A DNA stretch of 64,000 bases, taken from positions 28,947,721-29,011,720 of the forward strand of contig CM068841.1 of NCBI GenBank assembly GCA_028554795.2, in the 5' to 3' direction. Origin of the DNA: Sinohyriopsis cumingii (lineage: Eukaryota; Mollusca; Bivalvia; Unionida; Unionidae). Of this stretch, positions 33,634-48,361 are shown piece after piece (the stretch's first letter is position 1; each line of letters opens with the position of its first letter). Position numbers and translations under genes: made by a program. The notes below the pieces were generated by a model. The model made no database searches, was not told the DNA's origin, and saw only the letters and a list, made by a program, of their open reading frames with translations.

Positions 33634-36600
33634 ATCATTCATTGGTTTTAGTTTAATGTTTGAATTGGAATGAGTGAATGGATCTCACTCAACGGTTTTA
33701 GTTTAATGTTTGAAATGGAATGAGTGAATGGATCTCAGTCAATGGTTTTAGATTAATGTTTGAAATGGAATGAGTGAATGGATCTCAGTCAATGGTTTTA
33801 GTTTAATGTTTGAAATGGAATGAGTGAATGGATCTCAGTCAACGGTTTTAGTTTAATGTTTGAAACGGAATGAGTGAATGGATCCCAAGCCATGGATTTA
33901 ATTTAATGTTTGAAATGGAATGAGCGAATGGATCTCAGTAAATGGTTTTAGTTTAATGTTTGAAATGGAATGAGTGAATGGATCTCATTCACTTGTTTTA
34001 GTCTAATGTTTGAAATGGAATGAGTGAATGGATCTCAGTCCATGGTTTTAGTTTAATGTTTGAAATGGAATGAGTGAATGGATCTCAGTCCATGGTTTTA
34101 GTTTAATGTTTGAAATGGAATGAGTGAATGGATCTCAGTCAATGGTTTTAGTTTAATGTTTGAAATGGAATGAGTGAATGGATCTCAATCCATGGTTTTA
34201 GTTTAATGTTTGAAATGGAATGAGTGAATGGATCCCAACCCATGGTTTTAGTTTAATGTTTGAAATGGAATGAGTGAATGGATCTCAGTCAATGGTTTTA
34301 GTTTAATGTTTGAAATGGAATGAGTGAATGGATCTCAGTCCATGGTTTTGGTTTAATGTTTGAAATGGAATGAGTGAATGGATCCCAATCCATGGTTTTA
34401 GTTTAATGTTTGAAATGGAATGAGTGAATGGATCTCAGTCAATGGTTTTAGTTTAATGTTTGAAATGGAATGAGTGAATGGATCCCAATCCATGGTTTTA
34501 GTTTAATGTTTAAAATGGAATGAGTGAATGGATCCCAATCCATGGTTTTAGTTTAATGTTTGAAATGGAATGAGTGAATGGATCTCAGTCCATGGTTTTA
34601 GTTTAATGTTTGAAATGGAATGAGTGAATGGATCTCAGCCAATTGTTTCAGTTTAATGTTTGAAATGGAATGAGTGATTGGATCCCAATCCATGGTTTTA
34701 GTTTAATGTTTGAAATGGAATGAGTGAATGGATCTCAGTCCATGGTTTTAGTTTCATGTTTGAAATGGAATGAGTGAATGGATCTCAGCCCATGGTTTTA
34801 GTTTAATGTTTGAAATGGAATGAGTGAATGGATCTCAGTCAATGGTTTTAGTTTAATGTTTGAAATGGAATGAGTGAATGGATCCCAATCCATGGTCTTA
34901 GTTTAATGTTTGAAATGGAATGAGTGAATGGATCTCAGCCAATGGTTGTAGTTTATGTTTGAAATGTAATGAGTGAATGGATCCCAACCCATGGTTTTAG
35001 TTTAATGTTTGAAATGGAATGAGTGAATTGATCTCAGTCATTGGTTTTAGATTAATGTTTGAAATGGAATGAGTGAATGGATCCCAATTCATCATTTTAG
35101 TTTAATGTTTGAAATGGAATGAGTGAATGGATCTCAGTCAATGGTTTCAGTTTAATGTTTGAAATGGAATGAGTGAATGGATCTCAGTCCATGGTTTTAG
35201 TTTAATGTTTGAAATGGAATGAGTGAATGGATCTCAGTCCATGGTTTTAGTTTAATGTTTGAAATGGAATGAGTGAATGGATCTCAGCCAATTGTTTTAG
35301 TTTAATGTTTGAAATGGAATGAGTGAATGGATCCCAATCCATGGTCTTAGTTTAATGTTTGAAATGGAATGAGTGAATGGATCTCAGCCAATGGTTGTAG
35401 TTTATGTTTGAAATGGAATGAGTGAATGGATCCCAACCCATGGTTTTAGTTTAATGTTTGAAATGGAATGAGTGAATTGATCTCAGTCATTGGTTTTAGA
35501 TTAATGTTTGAAATGGAATGAGTGAATGGATCCCAATTCATGATTTTAGTTTAATGTTTGAAATGGAATGAGTGAATGGATCTCAGCCCATGGTTGTAGT
35601 TCAATGTTTGAAATGGAATGAGTGAATGGATCCCAATCCATGGTTTTAGTTTAATGTTTGAAATGGAATGAGTGAATAAATCTCACTCAATGGTTTTAGT
35701 TTAATGTTTGAAATGGAATGAGTGAATGGATCCCAATTCATGGTTTTAGTTTAATGTTTGAAATGGAATGAGTGAATGGATCTCAGCCCATGGTTGTAGT
35801 TCAATGTTTGAAATGGAATGAGTGAATGGATCTCAGGCCCATGGTTTTAGTTTAATGTTTGAAATGGAATGAGTGAATGGATCCCAATCCATGGTTTTAG
35901 TTTAATGCTTGAAATGGAATGAGTGAATGGATCTCAGTCCATGGTTTTAGTTTCATGTTTGAAATGGAATGAGTGAATGGATCTCAGCCCATGGTTTTAG
36001 TTTAATGTTTGAAATGGAATGAGTGAATGGATCTCAGTCAATGGTTTTAGTTTAATGTTTGAAATGGAATGAGTGAATGGATCTCAGTCAATGGTTTCAG
36101 TTTAATGTTTGAAATGGAATGAGTGAATGGATCTCAGTCCATGGTTTTAGTTTAATGTTTGAAATGGAATGAGTGAATGGATCTCAGTCCATGGTTTTAG
36201 TTTAATGTTTGAAATGGAATGAGTGAATGGACCTCAGCCAATTGTTTTAGTTTAATGTTTGAAATGGAATGAGTGAATGGATCCCAATCCATGGTCTTAG
36301 TTTAATGTTTGAAATGGAATGAGTGAATGGATCTCAGCCAATGGTTGTAGTTTATGTTTGAAATGGAATGAGTGAATGGATCCCAACCCATGGTTTTAGT
36401 TTAATGTTTGAAATGGAATGAGTGAATTGATCTCAGTCATTGGTTTCAGATTAATGTTTGAAATGGAATGAGTGAATGGATCCCAATTCATGATTTTAGT
36501 TTAATGTTTGAAATGGAATGAGTGAATGGATCTCAGCCCATGGTTGTAGTTCAATGTTTGAAATGGAATGAGTGAATGGATCCCAATCCATGGTTTTAGT

Positions 36601-39600
36601 TTAATGTTTGAAATGGAATGAGTGAATGGATCCCAATCCATGGTTTTAGTTTAATGTTTGAAATGGAATGAGTGAATAAATCTCACTCAATGGTTTTAGT
36701 TTAATGTTTGAAATGGAATGAGTGAATGGATCCCAATCCATGGTTTTAGTTTAATGTTTGAAATGGAATGAGTGAATGGATCTCAGCCCATGGTTGTAGT
36801 TCAATGTTTGAAATGGAATGAGTGAATATATCTCAGGCCCATGATTTTAGTTTAATGTTTGAAATGGAATGAGTGAATGGATCCCAATCCATGGTTTTAG
36901 TTTAATGTTTGAAATGGAATGAGTGAATGGATCTCAGTCAATGGTTTTAGTCTAATGTTTGAAATGTAATGAGTGAATGGATCCCAATCCATGGTTTTAG
37001 TTTAATGTTTGAAATGGAATGAGTGAATGGATCTCAATCCATGGTTTTAGTTTAATGTTTGAAATGGAATGAGTGAATGGATCCCAATCCATGGTTTTAG
37101 TTTTATGTTTGAAATGGAATGAGTGAATGGATCTCAGTCAATGGTTTCAGTTTAATGTTTGAAATGGAATGAGTGAATGGATCTCAGCCCATTGTTTTAG
37201 TTTAATGTTTGAAATGGAATGAGTGAATGGATCCCAATCCATGGTTTTAGTTTAATGTTTGAAATGGAATGAGTGAATGGATCTCAGCCCATGGTTGTAG
37301 TTCAATGTTTGAAATGGAATGAGTGAATGGATCTCAGGCCCATGGTTTTAGTTTAATGTTTGAAATGTAATGAGTGAATGGATCCCAATCCATTGTTTTA
37401 GTTTAATGTTTGAAATGGAATGAGTGAATGGATCTCAATCCATGGTTGTAGTTTAATATTTGAAATGGAATGAGTGAATGGATCCCAATCCATGGTTTTA
37501 GTTTCATGTTTGAAATGGAATGAGTGAATGGATCTCAGTCAATAGTTTTAGTCTAATGTTTGAAATGTAATGAGTGAATGGATCCCAATCCATGGTTTTA
37601 GTTTAATGTTTGAAATGGAATGAGTGAATGGATCTCAATCCATGGTTGTAGTTTAATGTTTGAAATGGAATGAGTGAATGGATCCCAATCCACGGTTTTA
37701 GTTTAATGTTTGAAATGGAATGAGTGAATGGATCTCAGTCCATGGTTTTAGTTTCATGTCTGAAATGGAATGAGTGAATGGATTTCAGTCAATGGGTTTA
37801 GTTTAATGTTTGAAATGGAATGAGTGAATGGATCTCAGTCAATGGTTTTAGTTTAATGTTTGAAATCGAATGAGTGAATGGATCTCAACCCATGGTTGTA
37901 GTTCTATGTTTGAAATGGAATGAGTGAATGGATCCCAATCCATGGTTTTAGTTTAATGTTTGAAATGGAATGAGTGAATGGATCTCAGTCAATAGTTTTA
38001 GTCTAATGTTTGAAATGTAATGAGTGAATGGATCCCAATCCATGGTTTTAGTTTAATGTTTGAAATGGAATGAGTGAATGGATCTCAATCCATGGTTGTA
38101 GTTTAATGTTTGAAATGGAATGAGTGAATGGATCCCAATCCATGGTTTTAGTTTAATGTTTGAAATGGAATGAGTGAATGGATCTCAGTCCATGGTTTTA
38201 GTTTCATGTCTGAAATGGAATGAGTGAATGGATCTCAGTCAATGGGTTTAGTTTAATGTTTGAAATGGAATGAGTGAATGGATCTGAGTCCATGGTTTTA
38301 GTTTAATGTTTGAAATGGAATGAGTGAATGGATCTCAATCCATGGTTTTAGTTTAATGTTTGAAATGGAATGAGTGAATGGATCTCAGCCAATTGTTTTA
38401 GTTTAATGTTTGAAATGGAACGAGTGAATGGATCCCAATCCATGGTTTTAGTTTAATGTTTGAAATGGAATGAGTGAATGGATCTCAGCCAATTGTTTTA
38501 GTTTAATGTTTGAAATGGAATGAGTGAATGGATCCCAATCCATGGTTTTAGTTTAATGTTTGAAATGGAATGAGTGAATGGATCTCAGTCCATGGTTTTA
38601 GTTTAATGTTTGAAATGGAATGAGTGAATGGATCCCAATCCATGGTTTTAGTTTAACGTTTGAAATGGAATGAGTAAATGGATCTCAATCCATGGTTGTA
38701 GTTTAATGTTTGAAATGGAATGAGTGAATGGATCCCAATCCATGGTTTTAGTTTAATGTTTGAAATGGAATGAGTGAATTGATCTCAGTCATTGGTTTTA
38801 GATTAATGTTTGAAATGGAATGAGTGAATGGATCCCAATTCATGATTTTAGTTTAATGTTTGAAATGGAATGAGTGAATGGATCTCAGCCCATGGTTGTA
38901 GATCAATGTTTGAAATGGAATGAGTGAATGGATCCCAATCCATGGTTTTAGTTTAATGTTTGAAATGGAATGAGTGAATGGATCCCAATCCATGGTTTTA
39001 GTTTAATGTTTGAAATGGAATGAGTGAATAAATCTCACTCAATGGTTTTAGTTTAATGTTTGAAATGGAATGAGTGAATGGATCCCAATCCATGGTTTTA
39101 GTTTAATGTTTGAAATGGAATGAGTGAATGGATCTCAGTCAATGGTTTTAGTCTAATGTTTGAAATGTAATGAGTGAATGGATCCCAATCCATGGTTTTA
39201 GTTTAATGTTTGAAATGGAATGAGTGAATGGATCTCAATCCATGGTTTTAGTTTAATCTTTGAAATGGAATGAGTGAATGGATCCCAATCCATGGTTTTA
39301 GTTTTATGTTTGAAATGGAATGAGTGAATGGATCTCAGTCAATGGTTTCAGTTTAATGTTTGAAATGGAATGAGTGAATGGATCTCAGCCCATTGTTTTA
39401 GTTTAATGTTTGAAATGGAATGAGTGAATGGATCCCAATCCATGGTTTTAGTTTAATGTTTGAAATGGAATGAGTGAATGGATCTCAGCCCATGGTTGTA
39501 GTTCAATGTTTGAAATGGAATGAGTGAATGGATCTCAGGCCCATGGTTTTAGTTTAATGTTTGAAATGTAATGAGTGAATGGATCCCAATCCATTGTTTT

Positions 39601-42600
39601 AGTTTAATGTTTGAAATGGAATGAGTGAATGGATCTCAATCCATGGTTGTAGTTTAATATTTGAAAAGGAATGAGTGAATGGATCCCAATCCATGGTTTT
39701 AGTTTAATGTTTGAAATGGAATGAGTGAATGGATCCCAATCCATGGTTTTAGTTTCATGTTTGAAATGGAATGAGTGAATGGATCTCAGTCAATAGTTTT
39801 AGTCCAATGTTTGAAATGTAATGAGTGAATGGATCCCAATCCATGGTTTTAGTTTAATGTTTGAAATGGAATGAGTGAATGGATCTCAATCCATGGTTTT
39901 AGTTTAATGTTTGAAATGGAATGAGTGAATGGATCCCAATCCATGGTTTTAGTTTAATGTTTGAAATGGAATGAGTGAATGGATCTCAGTCCATGGTTTT
40001 AGTTTCATGTCTGAAATGGAATGAGTGAATGGATTTCAGTCAATGGGTTTAGTTTAATGTTTGAAATGGAATGAGTGAATGGATCTCAGTCAATGGTTTT
40101 AGTTTAATGTTTGAAATCGAATGAGTGAATGGATCTCAGCCCATGGTTGTAGTTCTATGTTTGAAATGAAATGAGTGAATGGATCCCAATCCATGGTTTT
40201 AGTTTAATGTTTGAAATGGAATGAGTGAATGGATCTCAGTCAATAGTTTTAGTCTAATGTTTGAAATGTAATGAGTGAATGGATCCCAATCCATGGTTTT
40301 AGTTTAATGTTTGAAATGGAATGAGTGAATGGATCTCAATCCATGGTTGTAGTTTAATGTTTGAAATGGAATGAGTGAATGGATCCCAATCCATGGGTTT
40401 AGTTTAATGTTTGAAATGGAATGAGTGAATGGATCTCAGTCCATGGTTTTAGTTTCATGTCTGAAATGGAATGAGTGAATGGATTTCAGTCAATGGGTTT
40501 AGTTTAATGTTTGAAATGGAATGAGTGAATGGATCTCAGTCCATGGTTTTAGTTTAATGTTTGAAATGGAATGAGTGAATGGATCTCAATCCATGGTTTT
40601 AGTTTGATGTTTGAAATGGAATGAGTGAATGGATCTCAGCCAATTGTTTTAGTTTAATGTTTGAAATGGAACGAGTGAATGGATCCCAATCCATGGTTTT
40701 AGTTTAATGTCTGAAATGGAATGAGTGAATTGATTTCAGTCAATGGGTTTAGTTTAATGTTTGAAATGGAATGAGTGAATGGATCTCAGTCAATGGTTTT
40801 AGTTTAATGTTTGAAATCGAATGAGTGAATGGATCTCAGCCCATGGTTGTAGTTCAATGTTTGAAATGGAATGAGTGAATGGATCCCAATCCATGGTTTT
40901 AGTTTGATGTTTGAAATGGAATGAGTGAATGGATCCCAATCCATGGTCTTAGTTTAATGTTTGAAATGGAATGAGTGAATGGATCCCAATCCATGGTCTT
41001 AGTTTAATGTTTAAAATGGAATGAGTGAATGGATCTCAGCCAATGGTTGTAGTTTATGTTTGAAATGGAATGAGTGAATGGATCCCAACCCATGGTTTTA
41101 GTTTAATGTTTGAAATGGAATGAGTGAATTGATCTCAGTCATTTGTTTTAGATTAATGTTTGAAATGGAATGAGTGAATGGATCCCAATTCATGATTTTA
41201 GTTTAATGTTTGAAATGGAATGAGTGAATGGATCTCAGCCCATGGTTGTAGTTCAATGTTTGAAATGGAATGAGTGAATGGATCCCAATCCATGGTTTTA
41301 GTTTAATGTTTGAAATGGAATGAGTGAATGGATCCCAATCCATGGTTTTAGTTTAATGTTTGAAATGGAATGAGTGAATAAATCTCACTCAATGGTTTTA
41401 GTTTAATGTTTGAAATGGAATGAGTGAATGGATCCCAATCCATGGTCTTAGTTTAATGTTTGAAATGGAATGAGTGAATGGATCCCAATCCATGGTCTTA
41501 GTTTAATGTTTGAAATGGAATGAGTGAATGGATCTCAGCCAATGGTTGTAGTTTATGTTTGAAATGGAATGAGTGAATGGATCCCAACCCATGGTTTTAG
41601 TTTAATGTTTGAAATGGAATGAGTGAATTGATCTCAGTCATTGGTTTTAGATTAATGTTTGAAATGGAATGAGTGAATGGATCCCAATTCATGATTTTAG
41701 TTTAATGTTTGAAATGGAATGAGTGAATGGATCTCAATCCATGGTTGTAGTTTAATGTTTGAAATGGAATGAGTGAATGGATTCCAATCCATGGTTTTAG
41801 TTTAATGTTTGAAATGGAATGAGTGAATGGATCTCAGTCCATGGTTTTAGTTTCATGTCTGAAATGGAATGACTGAATGGATTTCAGTCAATGGGTTTAG
41901 TTTAATGTTTGAAATGGAATGAGTGAATGGATCTCAGTCAATGGTTTTAGTTTAATGTTTGAAATCGAATGAGTGAATGGATCTCAGCCCATGGTTGTAG
42001 TTCAATGTTTGAAATGGAATGAGTGAATGGATCCCAATCCATGGTTTTAGTTTAATGTTTGAAATGGAATGAGTGAATGGATCTCAATCCATGGTTTTAG
42101 TTTAATGTTTGAAATGGAATGAGTGAATGGATCCCAATCCATGGTTTTAGTTTAATGTTTGAAATGGAATGAGTGAATGGATCTCAGTCCATGGTTTTAG
42201 TTTCATGTCTGAAATGGAATGAGTGAATGGATTTCAGTCAATGGGTTTAGTTTAATGTTTGAAATGGAATGAGTGAATGGATCTCAGTCCATGGTTTTAG
42301 TTTAATGTTTGAAATGGAATGTGTGAATGGATCTCAATCCATGGTTTTAGTTTAATGTTTGAAATGGAATGAGTGAATGGATCTCAGCCCATTGTTTTAG
42401 TTTAATGTTTGAAATGGAACGAGTGAATGGATCCCAATCCATGGTTTTAGTTTAATGTTTGAAATGGAATGAGTGAATGGATCTCAGCCAATTGTTTTAG
42501 TTTAATGTTTGAAATGGAATGAGTGAATGGATCCCAATCCATGGTTTTAGTTTAATGTTTGAAATGGAATGAGTGAATGGATCCCAATCCATGGTTTTAG

Positions 42601-45600
42601 TTTAACGTTTGAAATGGAATGAGTGAATGGATCTCAGTCAATGGTTTTAGTTTAATGTTTGAAATGGAATGAGTGAATGGATCCCAATCCATGGTTTTAG
42701 TTTAATGTTAGAAATGGAATGAGTGAATGGATCCCAATCCATGATTTTAGTTTAATGTTTGAAATGGAATGAGTGAATGGATCTCGGTCCATGGTTTTAG
42801 TTTCATGTTTGAAATGGAATGAGTGAATGGATCTCATCCCATGGTTTTAGTTTAATGTTTGAAATGGAATGAGTGAATGGATCTCAGTCAATGGTTTTAG
42901 TTTAATGTTTGAAATGGAATGAGTGAATGGATCTCAGTCAATGGTTTCAGTTTAATGTTTGAAATGGAATGAGTGAATGGATCTCAGTCCATGGTTTTAG
43001 TTTAATGTTTGAAATGGAATGAGTGAATGGATCTCAGTCCATGGTTTTAGTTTAATGTTTGAAATGGAATGAGTGAATGGATCTCAGCCAATTGTTTTAG
43101 TTTAATGTTTGAAATGGAATGAGTGAATGGATCCCAATCCATGGTCTTAGTTTAATGTTTGAAATGGAATGAGTGAATGGATCCCAATCCATGGTCTTTG
43201 TTTAATGTTTGAAATGGAATGAGTGAATGGATCTCAGCCAATGGTTGTAGTTTATGTTTGAAATGGAATGAGTGAATGGATCCCAACCCATGGTTTTAGT
43301 TTAATGTTTGAAATGGAATGAGTGAATTGATCTCAGTCATTGGTTTTAGATTAATGTTTGAAATGGAATGAGTGAATGGATCCCAATTCATGATTTTAGT
43401 TTAATGTTTGAAATGGAATGAGTGAATGGATCTCAGCCCATGGTTGTAGTTCAATGTTTGAAATGGAATGAGTGAATGGATCCCAATCCATGGTTTTAGT
43501 TTAATGTTTGAAATGGAATGAGTGAATGGATCTCAGTCAATGGTTTCAGTTTAATGTTTGAAATGGAATGAGTGAATGGATCTCAGTCCATGGTTTTAGT
43601 TTAATGTTTGAAATGGAATGAGTGAATGGATCTCAGTCCATGGTTTTAGTTTAATGTTTGAAATGGAATGAGTGAATGGATCTCAGCCAATTGTTTTAGT
43701 TTAATGTTTGAAATGGAATGAGTGAATGGATCCCAATCCATGGTCTTAGTTTAATGTTTGAAATGGAATGAGTGAATGGATCCCAATCCATGGTCTTTGT
43801 TTAATGTTTGAAATGGAATGAGTGAATGGATCTCAGCCAATGGTTGTAGTTTATGTTTGAAATGGAATGAGTGAATGGATCCCAACCCATGGTTTTAGTT
43901 TAATGTTTGAAATGGAATGAGTGAATTGATCTCAGTCATTGGTTTTAGATTAATGTTTGAAATGGAATGAGTGAATGGATCCCAATTCATGATTTTAGTT
44001 TAATGTTTGAAATGGAATGAGTGAATGGATCTCAGCCCATGGTTGTAGTTCAATGTTTGAAATGGAATGAGTGAATGGATCCCAATCCATGGTTTTAGTT
44101 TAATGTTTGAAATGGAATGAGTGAATGGATCCCAATCCATGGTTTTAGTTTAATGTTTGAAATGGAATGAGTGAATAAATCTCACTCAATGGTTTTAGTT
44201 TAATGTTTGAAATGGAATGAGTGAATGGATCCCAATCCATGGTTTTAGTTTAATGTTTGATATGGAATAAGTGAATGGATCTCAGCCCATGGTTGTAGTT
44301 CAATGTTTGAAATGGAATGAGTGAATGGATCTCAGGCCCATGGTTTTAGTTTAATGTTTGAAATGGAATGAGTGAATGGATCCCAATCCATGGTTTTAGT
44401 TTAATGTTTGAAATGGAATGAGTGAATGGATCTCAGTCAATGGTTTTAGTCTAATGTTTGAAATGTAATGAGTGAATGGATCCCAATCCATGGTTTTAGT
44501 TTAATGTTTGAAATGGAATGAGTGAATGGATCTCAATCCATGGTTTTAGTTTAATGTTTGAAATGGAATGAGTGAATGGATCCCAATCCATGGTTTTAGT
44601 TTTGTGTTTGAAATGGAATGAGTGAATGGATCTCAGTCAATGGTTTCAGTTTAATGTTTGAAATGGAATGAGTGAATGGATCTCAGCCCATTGTTTTAGT
44701 TTAATGTTTGAAATGGAATGAGTGAATGGATCCCAATCCATGGTTTTAGTTTAATGTTTGAAATGGAATGAGTGAATGGATCTCAGCCAATTGTTTTAGT
44801 TTAATGTTTGAAATGGAATGAGTGAATGGATCCCAATCCATGGTTTTAGTTTAATGTTTGAAATGGAATGAGTGAATGGATCCCAATCCATGGTTTTAGT
44901 TTAACGTTTGAAATGGAATGAGTGAATGGATCTCAGTCAATGGTTTTAGTTTAATGTTTGAAATGGAATGAGTGAATGGATCCCAATCCATGGTTTTAGT
45001 TTAATGTTAGAAATGGAATGAGTGAATGGATCCCAATCCATGATTTTAGTTTAATGTTTGAAATGGAATGAGTGAATGGATCTCAGTCCATGGTTTTAGT
45101 TTCATGTTTGAAATGGAATGAGTGAATGGATCTCATCCCATGGTTTTAGTTTAATGTTTGAAATGGAATGAGTGAATGGATCTCAGTCAATGGTTTTAGT
45201 TTCATGTTTGAAATGGAATGAGTGAATGGATCTCAGTCAATGGTTTCAGTTTAATGTTTGAAATGGAATGAGTGAATGGATCTCAGTCCATGGTTTTAGT
45301 TTAATGTTTGAAATGGAATGAGTGAATGGATCCCAATCCATGGTTTTAGTTTAATGTTTGAAATGGAATGAGTGAATGGATCTCAGCCCATGGTTGTAGT
45401 TCAATGTTTGAAATGGAATGAGTGAATGGATCTCAGGCCCATGGTTTTAGTTTAATGTTTGAAATGTAATGAGTGAATGGATCCCAATCCATTGTTTTAG
45501 TTTAATGTTTGAAATGGAATGAGTGAATGGATCTCAATCCATGGTTGTAGTTTAATATTTGAAATGGAATGAGTGAATGGATCCCAAACCATGGTTTTAG

Positions 45601-47752
45601 TTTAATGTTTGAAATGGAATGAGTGAATGGATCCCAATCCATGGTTTTAGTTTCATGTTTGAAATGGAATGAGTGAATGGATCTCAGTCAATAGTTTTAG
45701 TCTAATGTTTGAAATGTAATGAGTGAATGGATCCCAATCCATGGTTTTAGTTTAATGTTTGAAATGGAATGAGTGAATGGATCTCAATCCATGGTTGTAG
45801 TTTAATGTTTGAAATGGAATGAGTGAATGGATCCCAATCTATGGTTTTAGTTTAATGTTTGAAATGGAATGAGTGAATGGATCTCAGTCCATGGTTTTAG
45901 TTTCATGTCTGAAATGGAATGAGTGAATGGATTTCAGTCAATGGGTTTAGTTTAATGTTTGAAATGGAATGAGTGAATGGATCTCAGTCAATGGTTTTAG
46001 TTTAATGTTTGAAATCGAATGAGTGAATGGATCTCAGCCCATGGTTGTAGTTCAATGTTTGAAATGGAATGAGTGAATGGATCCCAATCCATGGTTTTAG
46101 TTTAATGTTTGAAATGGAATGAGTGAATGGATCTCAGTCAATAGTTTTAGTCTAATGTTTGAAATGTAATGAGTGAATGGATCCCAATCCATGGTTTTAG
46201 TTTAATGTTTGAAATGGAATGAGTGAATGGATCTCAATCCATGGTTGTAGTTTAATGTTTGAAATGGAATGAGTGAATGGATCCCAATCCATGGTTTTAG
46301 TTTAATGTTTGAAATGGAATGAGTGAATGGATCTCAGTCCATGGTTTTAGTTTCATGTCTGAAATGGAATGAGTGAATGGATTTCAGTCAATGGGTTTAG
46401 TTTAATGTTTGAAATGGAATGAGTGAATGGATCTCAGTCCATGGTTTTAGTTTAATGTTTGAAATGGAATGAGTGAATGGATCTCAATCCATGGTTTTAG
46501 TTTAATGATTGAAATGGAATGAGTGAATGGATCTCAGCCAATTGTTTTAGTTCAATGTTTGAAATGGAACGAGTGAATGGATCCCAATCCATGGTTTTAG
46601 TTTAATGTTTGAAATGGAATGAGTGAATGGATCTCAGCCAATTGTTTTAGTTTAATGTTTGAAATGGAATGAGTGAATGGATCCCAATCCATGGTTTTAG
46701 TTTAATATTTGAAATGGAATGAGTGAATGGATCTCAGTCCATGGTTTTAGTTTAATGTTTGAAATGGAATGAGTGAATGGATCCCAATCCATGGTTTTAG
46801 TTTAACGTTTGAAATGGAATGAGTGAATGGATCTCAGTCAATGGTTTTAGTTTAATGTTTGAAATGGAATGAGTGAATGGATCCCAATCCATGGTTTTAG
46901 TTTGATGTTTGAAATGGAATGAGTGAATGGATCCCAATCCATGATTTTAGTTTAATGTTTGAAATGGAATGAGTGAATGGATCTCAGTCCATGGTTTTAG
47001 TTTCATGTTTGAAATGGAATGAGTGAATGGATCCCAATCCATGGTTTTAGTTTAGTGTTTGAAATGGAATGAGTGAATGGATCTCAGCCCATGGTTGTAG
47101 TTTAATGTTTGAAATGTAATGAGTGAATGGATCCCAATTCTTGGTTTTAGTTTAATGTTTGAAATGGAATGAGTGAATGGATCTCAGTCATTTGTTATAG
47201 TTTAATGTTTGAAATGGAATGAGTGAATGGATCTCAGTCAATGGTTTTAGTTTAATGTTTGAAATGGAATGAGTGAATGGATCCCAATCCATGGTTTTAG
47301 TTTCATGTTTGAAATGGAATGAGTGAATGAATGGATCTCAGTCAATGGTTTTAGATTGATGTTTGAAATGGAATGAGTGAATGAATGGATCTCAGGCCCA
47401 TGGTTTTAGTTTAATGTTTGAAATGGAATGAGTGAATGGATCCCAATCCATGGTTTTAGTTTAATGTTTGAAATGGAATGAGTGAATGGATCTCAGTCAA
47501 TGGTTTTAGTTTAATGCTTGAAATGTAATGAGTGAATGGATCCCAATCCATGGTTTTAGTTTAATATTTGAAATGGAATGAGTGAATGGATCCCAATCCA
47601 TGGTTTTAGATTAAAGTTTGAAATGGAATGAGTGAAATGATCACAGTCATTGGTTGTAGTTTAATGTTTGAAATGGAATGAGTGAATGAATCTAATTCAT
47701 TTGTTTTAGTTGAATGTTTGAAATGGAATGAGTGAAATATTCACAGTCATTA
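33634..47752 (+). repeat. 50-bp satellite array, about 280 tandem copies, higher-order structure
   Basis: The monomer contains GGTTTTAGTTTAATGTTTGA, then AATGGAATGAGTGAATGGAT, then a variable ten-base segment. Two main variants of that segment, CTCAGTC and CCCAATC, are interspersed. Copies are very similar inside and diverge at both edges, as expected from unequal crossing over. Blocks of nine monomers recur at a 450-base period (for example the TCAATAGTTTTAGT variant near 37541/37991, 39792/40242 and 45690/46140). A rare 49-base monomer (TAGTTTATGTTTG) marks seven duplicated blocks. At 47318 and 47369 a GAATGAATGG variant adds four bases. There is no open frame of note and no inserted element. 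Confidence 0.97.
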
Positions 47753-48108
47753 CTTAGTGTCTTGATAATTTGACTGCATATCACAGTAAACGGATGTATC
47801 TATGCTATATTATCAAAATATCCATAGTCTAAATAATCTCAGTCATGCCATCTATTTATACGAATAGTTATGGTTTACAAATATCAACTTATTCTTTTCC
47901 AACTATCATTTTAGTCTTCTTGTCCGAGCACCAAACCGAACTGATGTAGATGGCATCAAAGTATTACGGAGGGTTTTACGAGTGTGAGAATAATTCTTTT
48001 AGATCAGAAAGAGGCAACTGCCAAATCTCGCAGTGTTTGGAGTCAAAAGAATATCTGAGCTGCGGACGGTTATCATAGACTTTACAGAAACTGCTGGTAA
48101 TAGCAATA
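47753..48108. other. Junction between satellite and second provirus remnant
   Basis: An open plus-strand frame at about 48000-48110 (RQLPNLAVFGVKRISELRTV) may be the upstream part of the HNH remnant. Otherwise nothing is seen. Confidence 0.3.
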
Positions 48109-48361
48109 ATGTATAAACAATGTGACAACAAAATTAAACGTGACTTTAATCTCGATGTTGAATTTATCAGGAAGCCGAAACAACATCAAAATAATCATTG
48201 TGCAAGTTGTAACACAGTAATGTTATGACAGTATTCAGATAATAATTCAAGACAATTTACCGTAGACCGAATTAATAGTAATTTTTGGTCATACACGCGA
48301 AAATGTGATGTTAACCTGTCTTGAATGTAATCGACGCAGAGGCGCTAGTTTACAAAAGTAA
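48109..48361 (+). pseudogene. HNH endonuclease remnant of second provirus
   Basis: From ATG 48109 the frame reads CDNKIKRDFNLDVEFIRK, then HCASCNTVML with a CxxC, then TAA. After small indels, QFTVDRINSN and, one frame on, GHTRENVMLTCLECNRRRG give the Asp-Arg-Ile/Asn, His and second CxxC plus Asn of a zinc-containing HNH nuclease. The stop at 48359-48361 overlaps the end of the opposing integrase. Broken in at least two places. Unlike the NUMOD-type HNH in the left block, it is a Cys4 type, so the two are not copies of each other. Confidence 0.65.

Noticed and set aside
33634..47752. Regular repeats resembling a CRISPR array
   Set aside because: Units abut directly with no unique spacers, the variable part is shared among many units, and the surrounding DNA is animal nuclear DNA.
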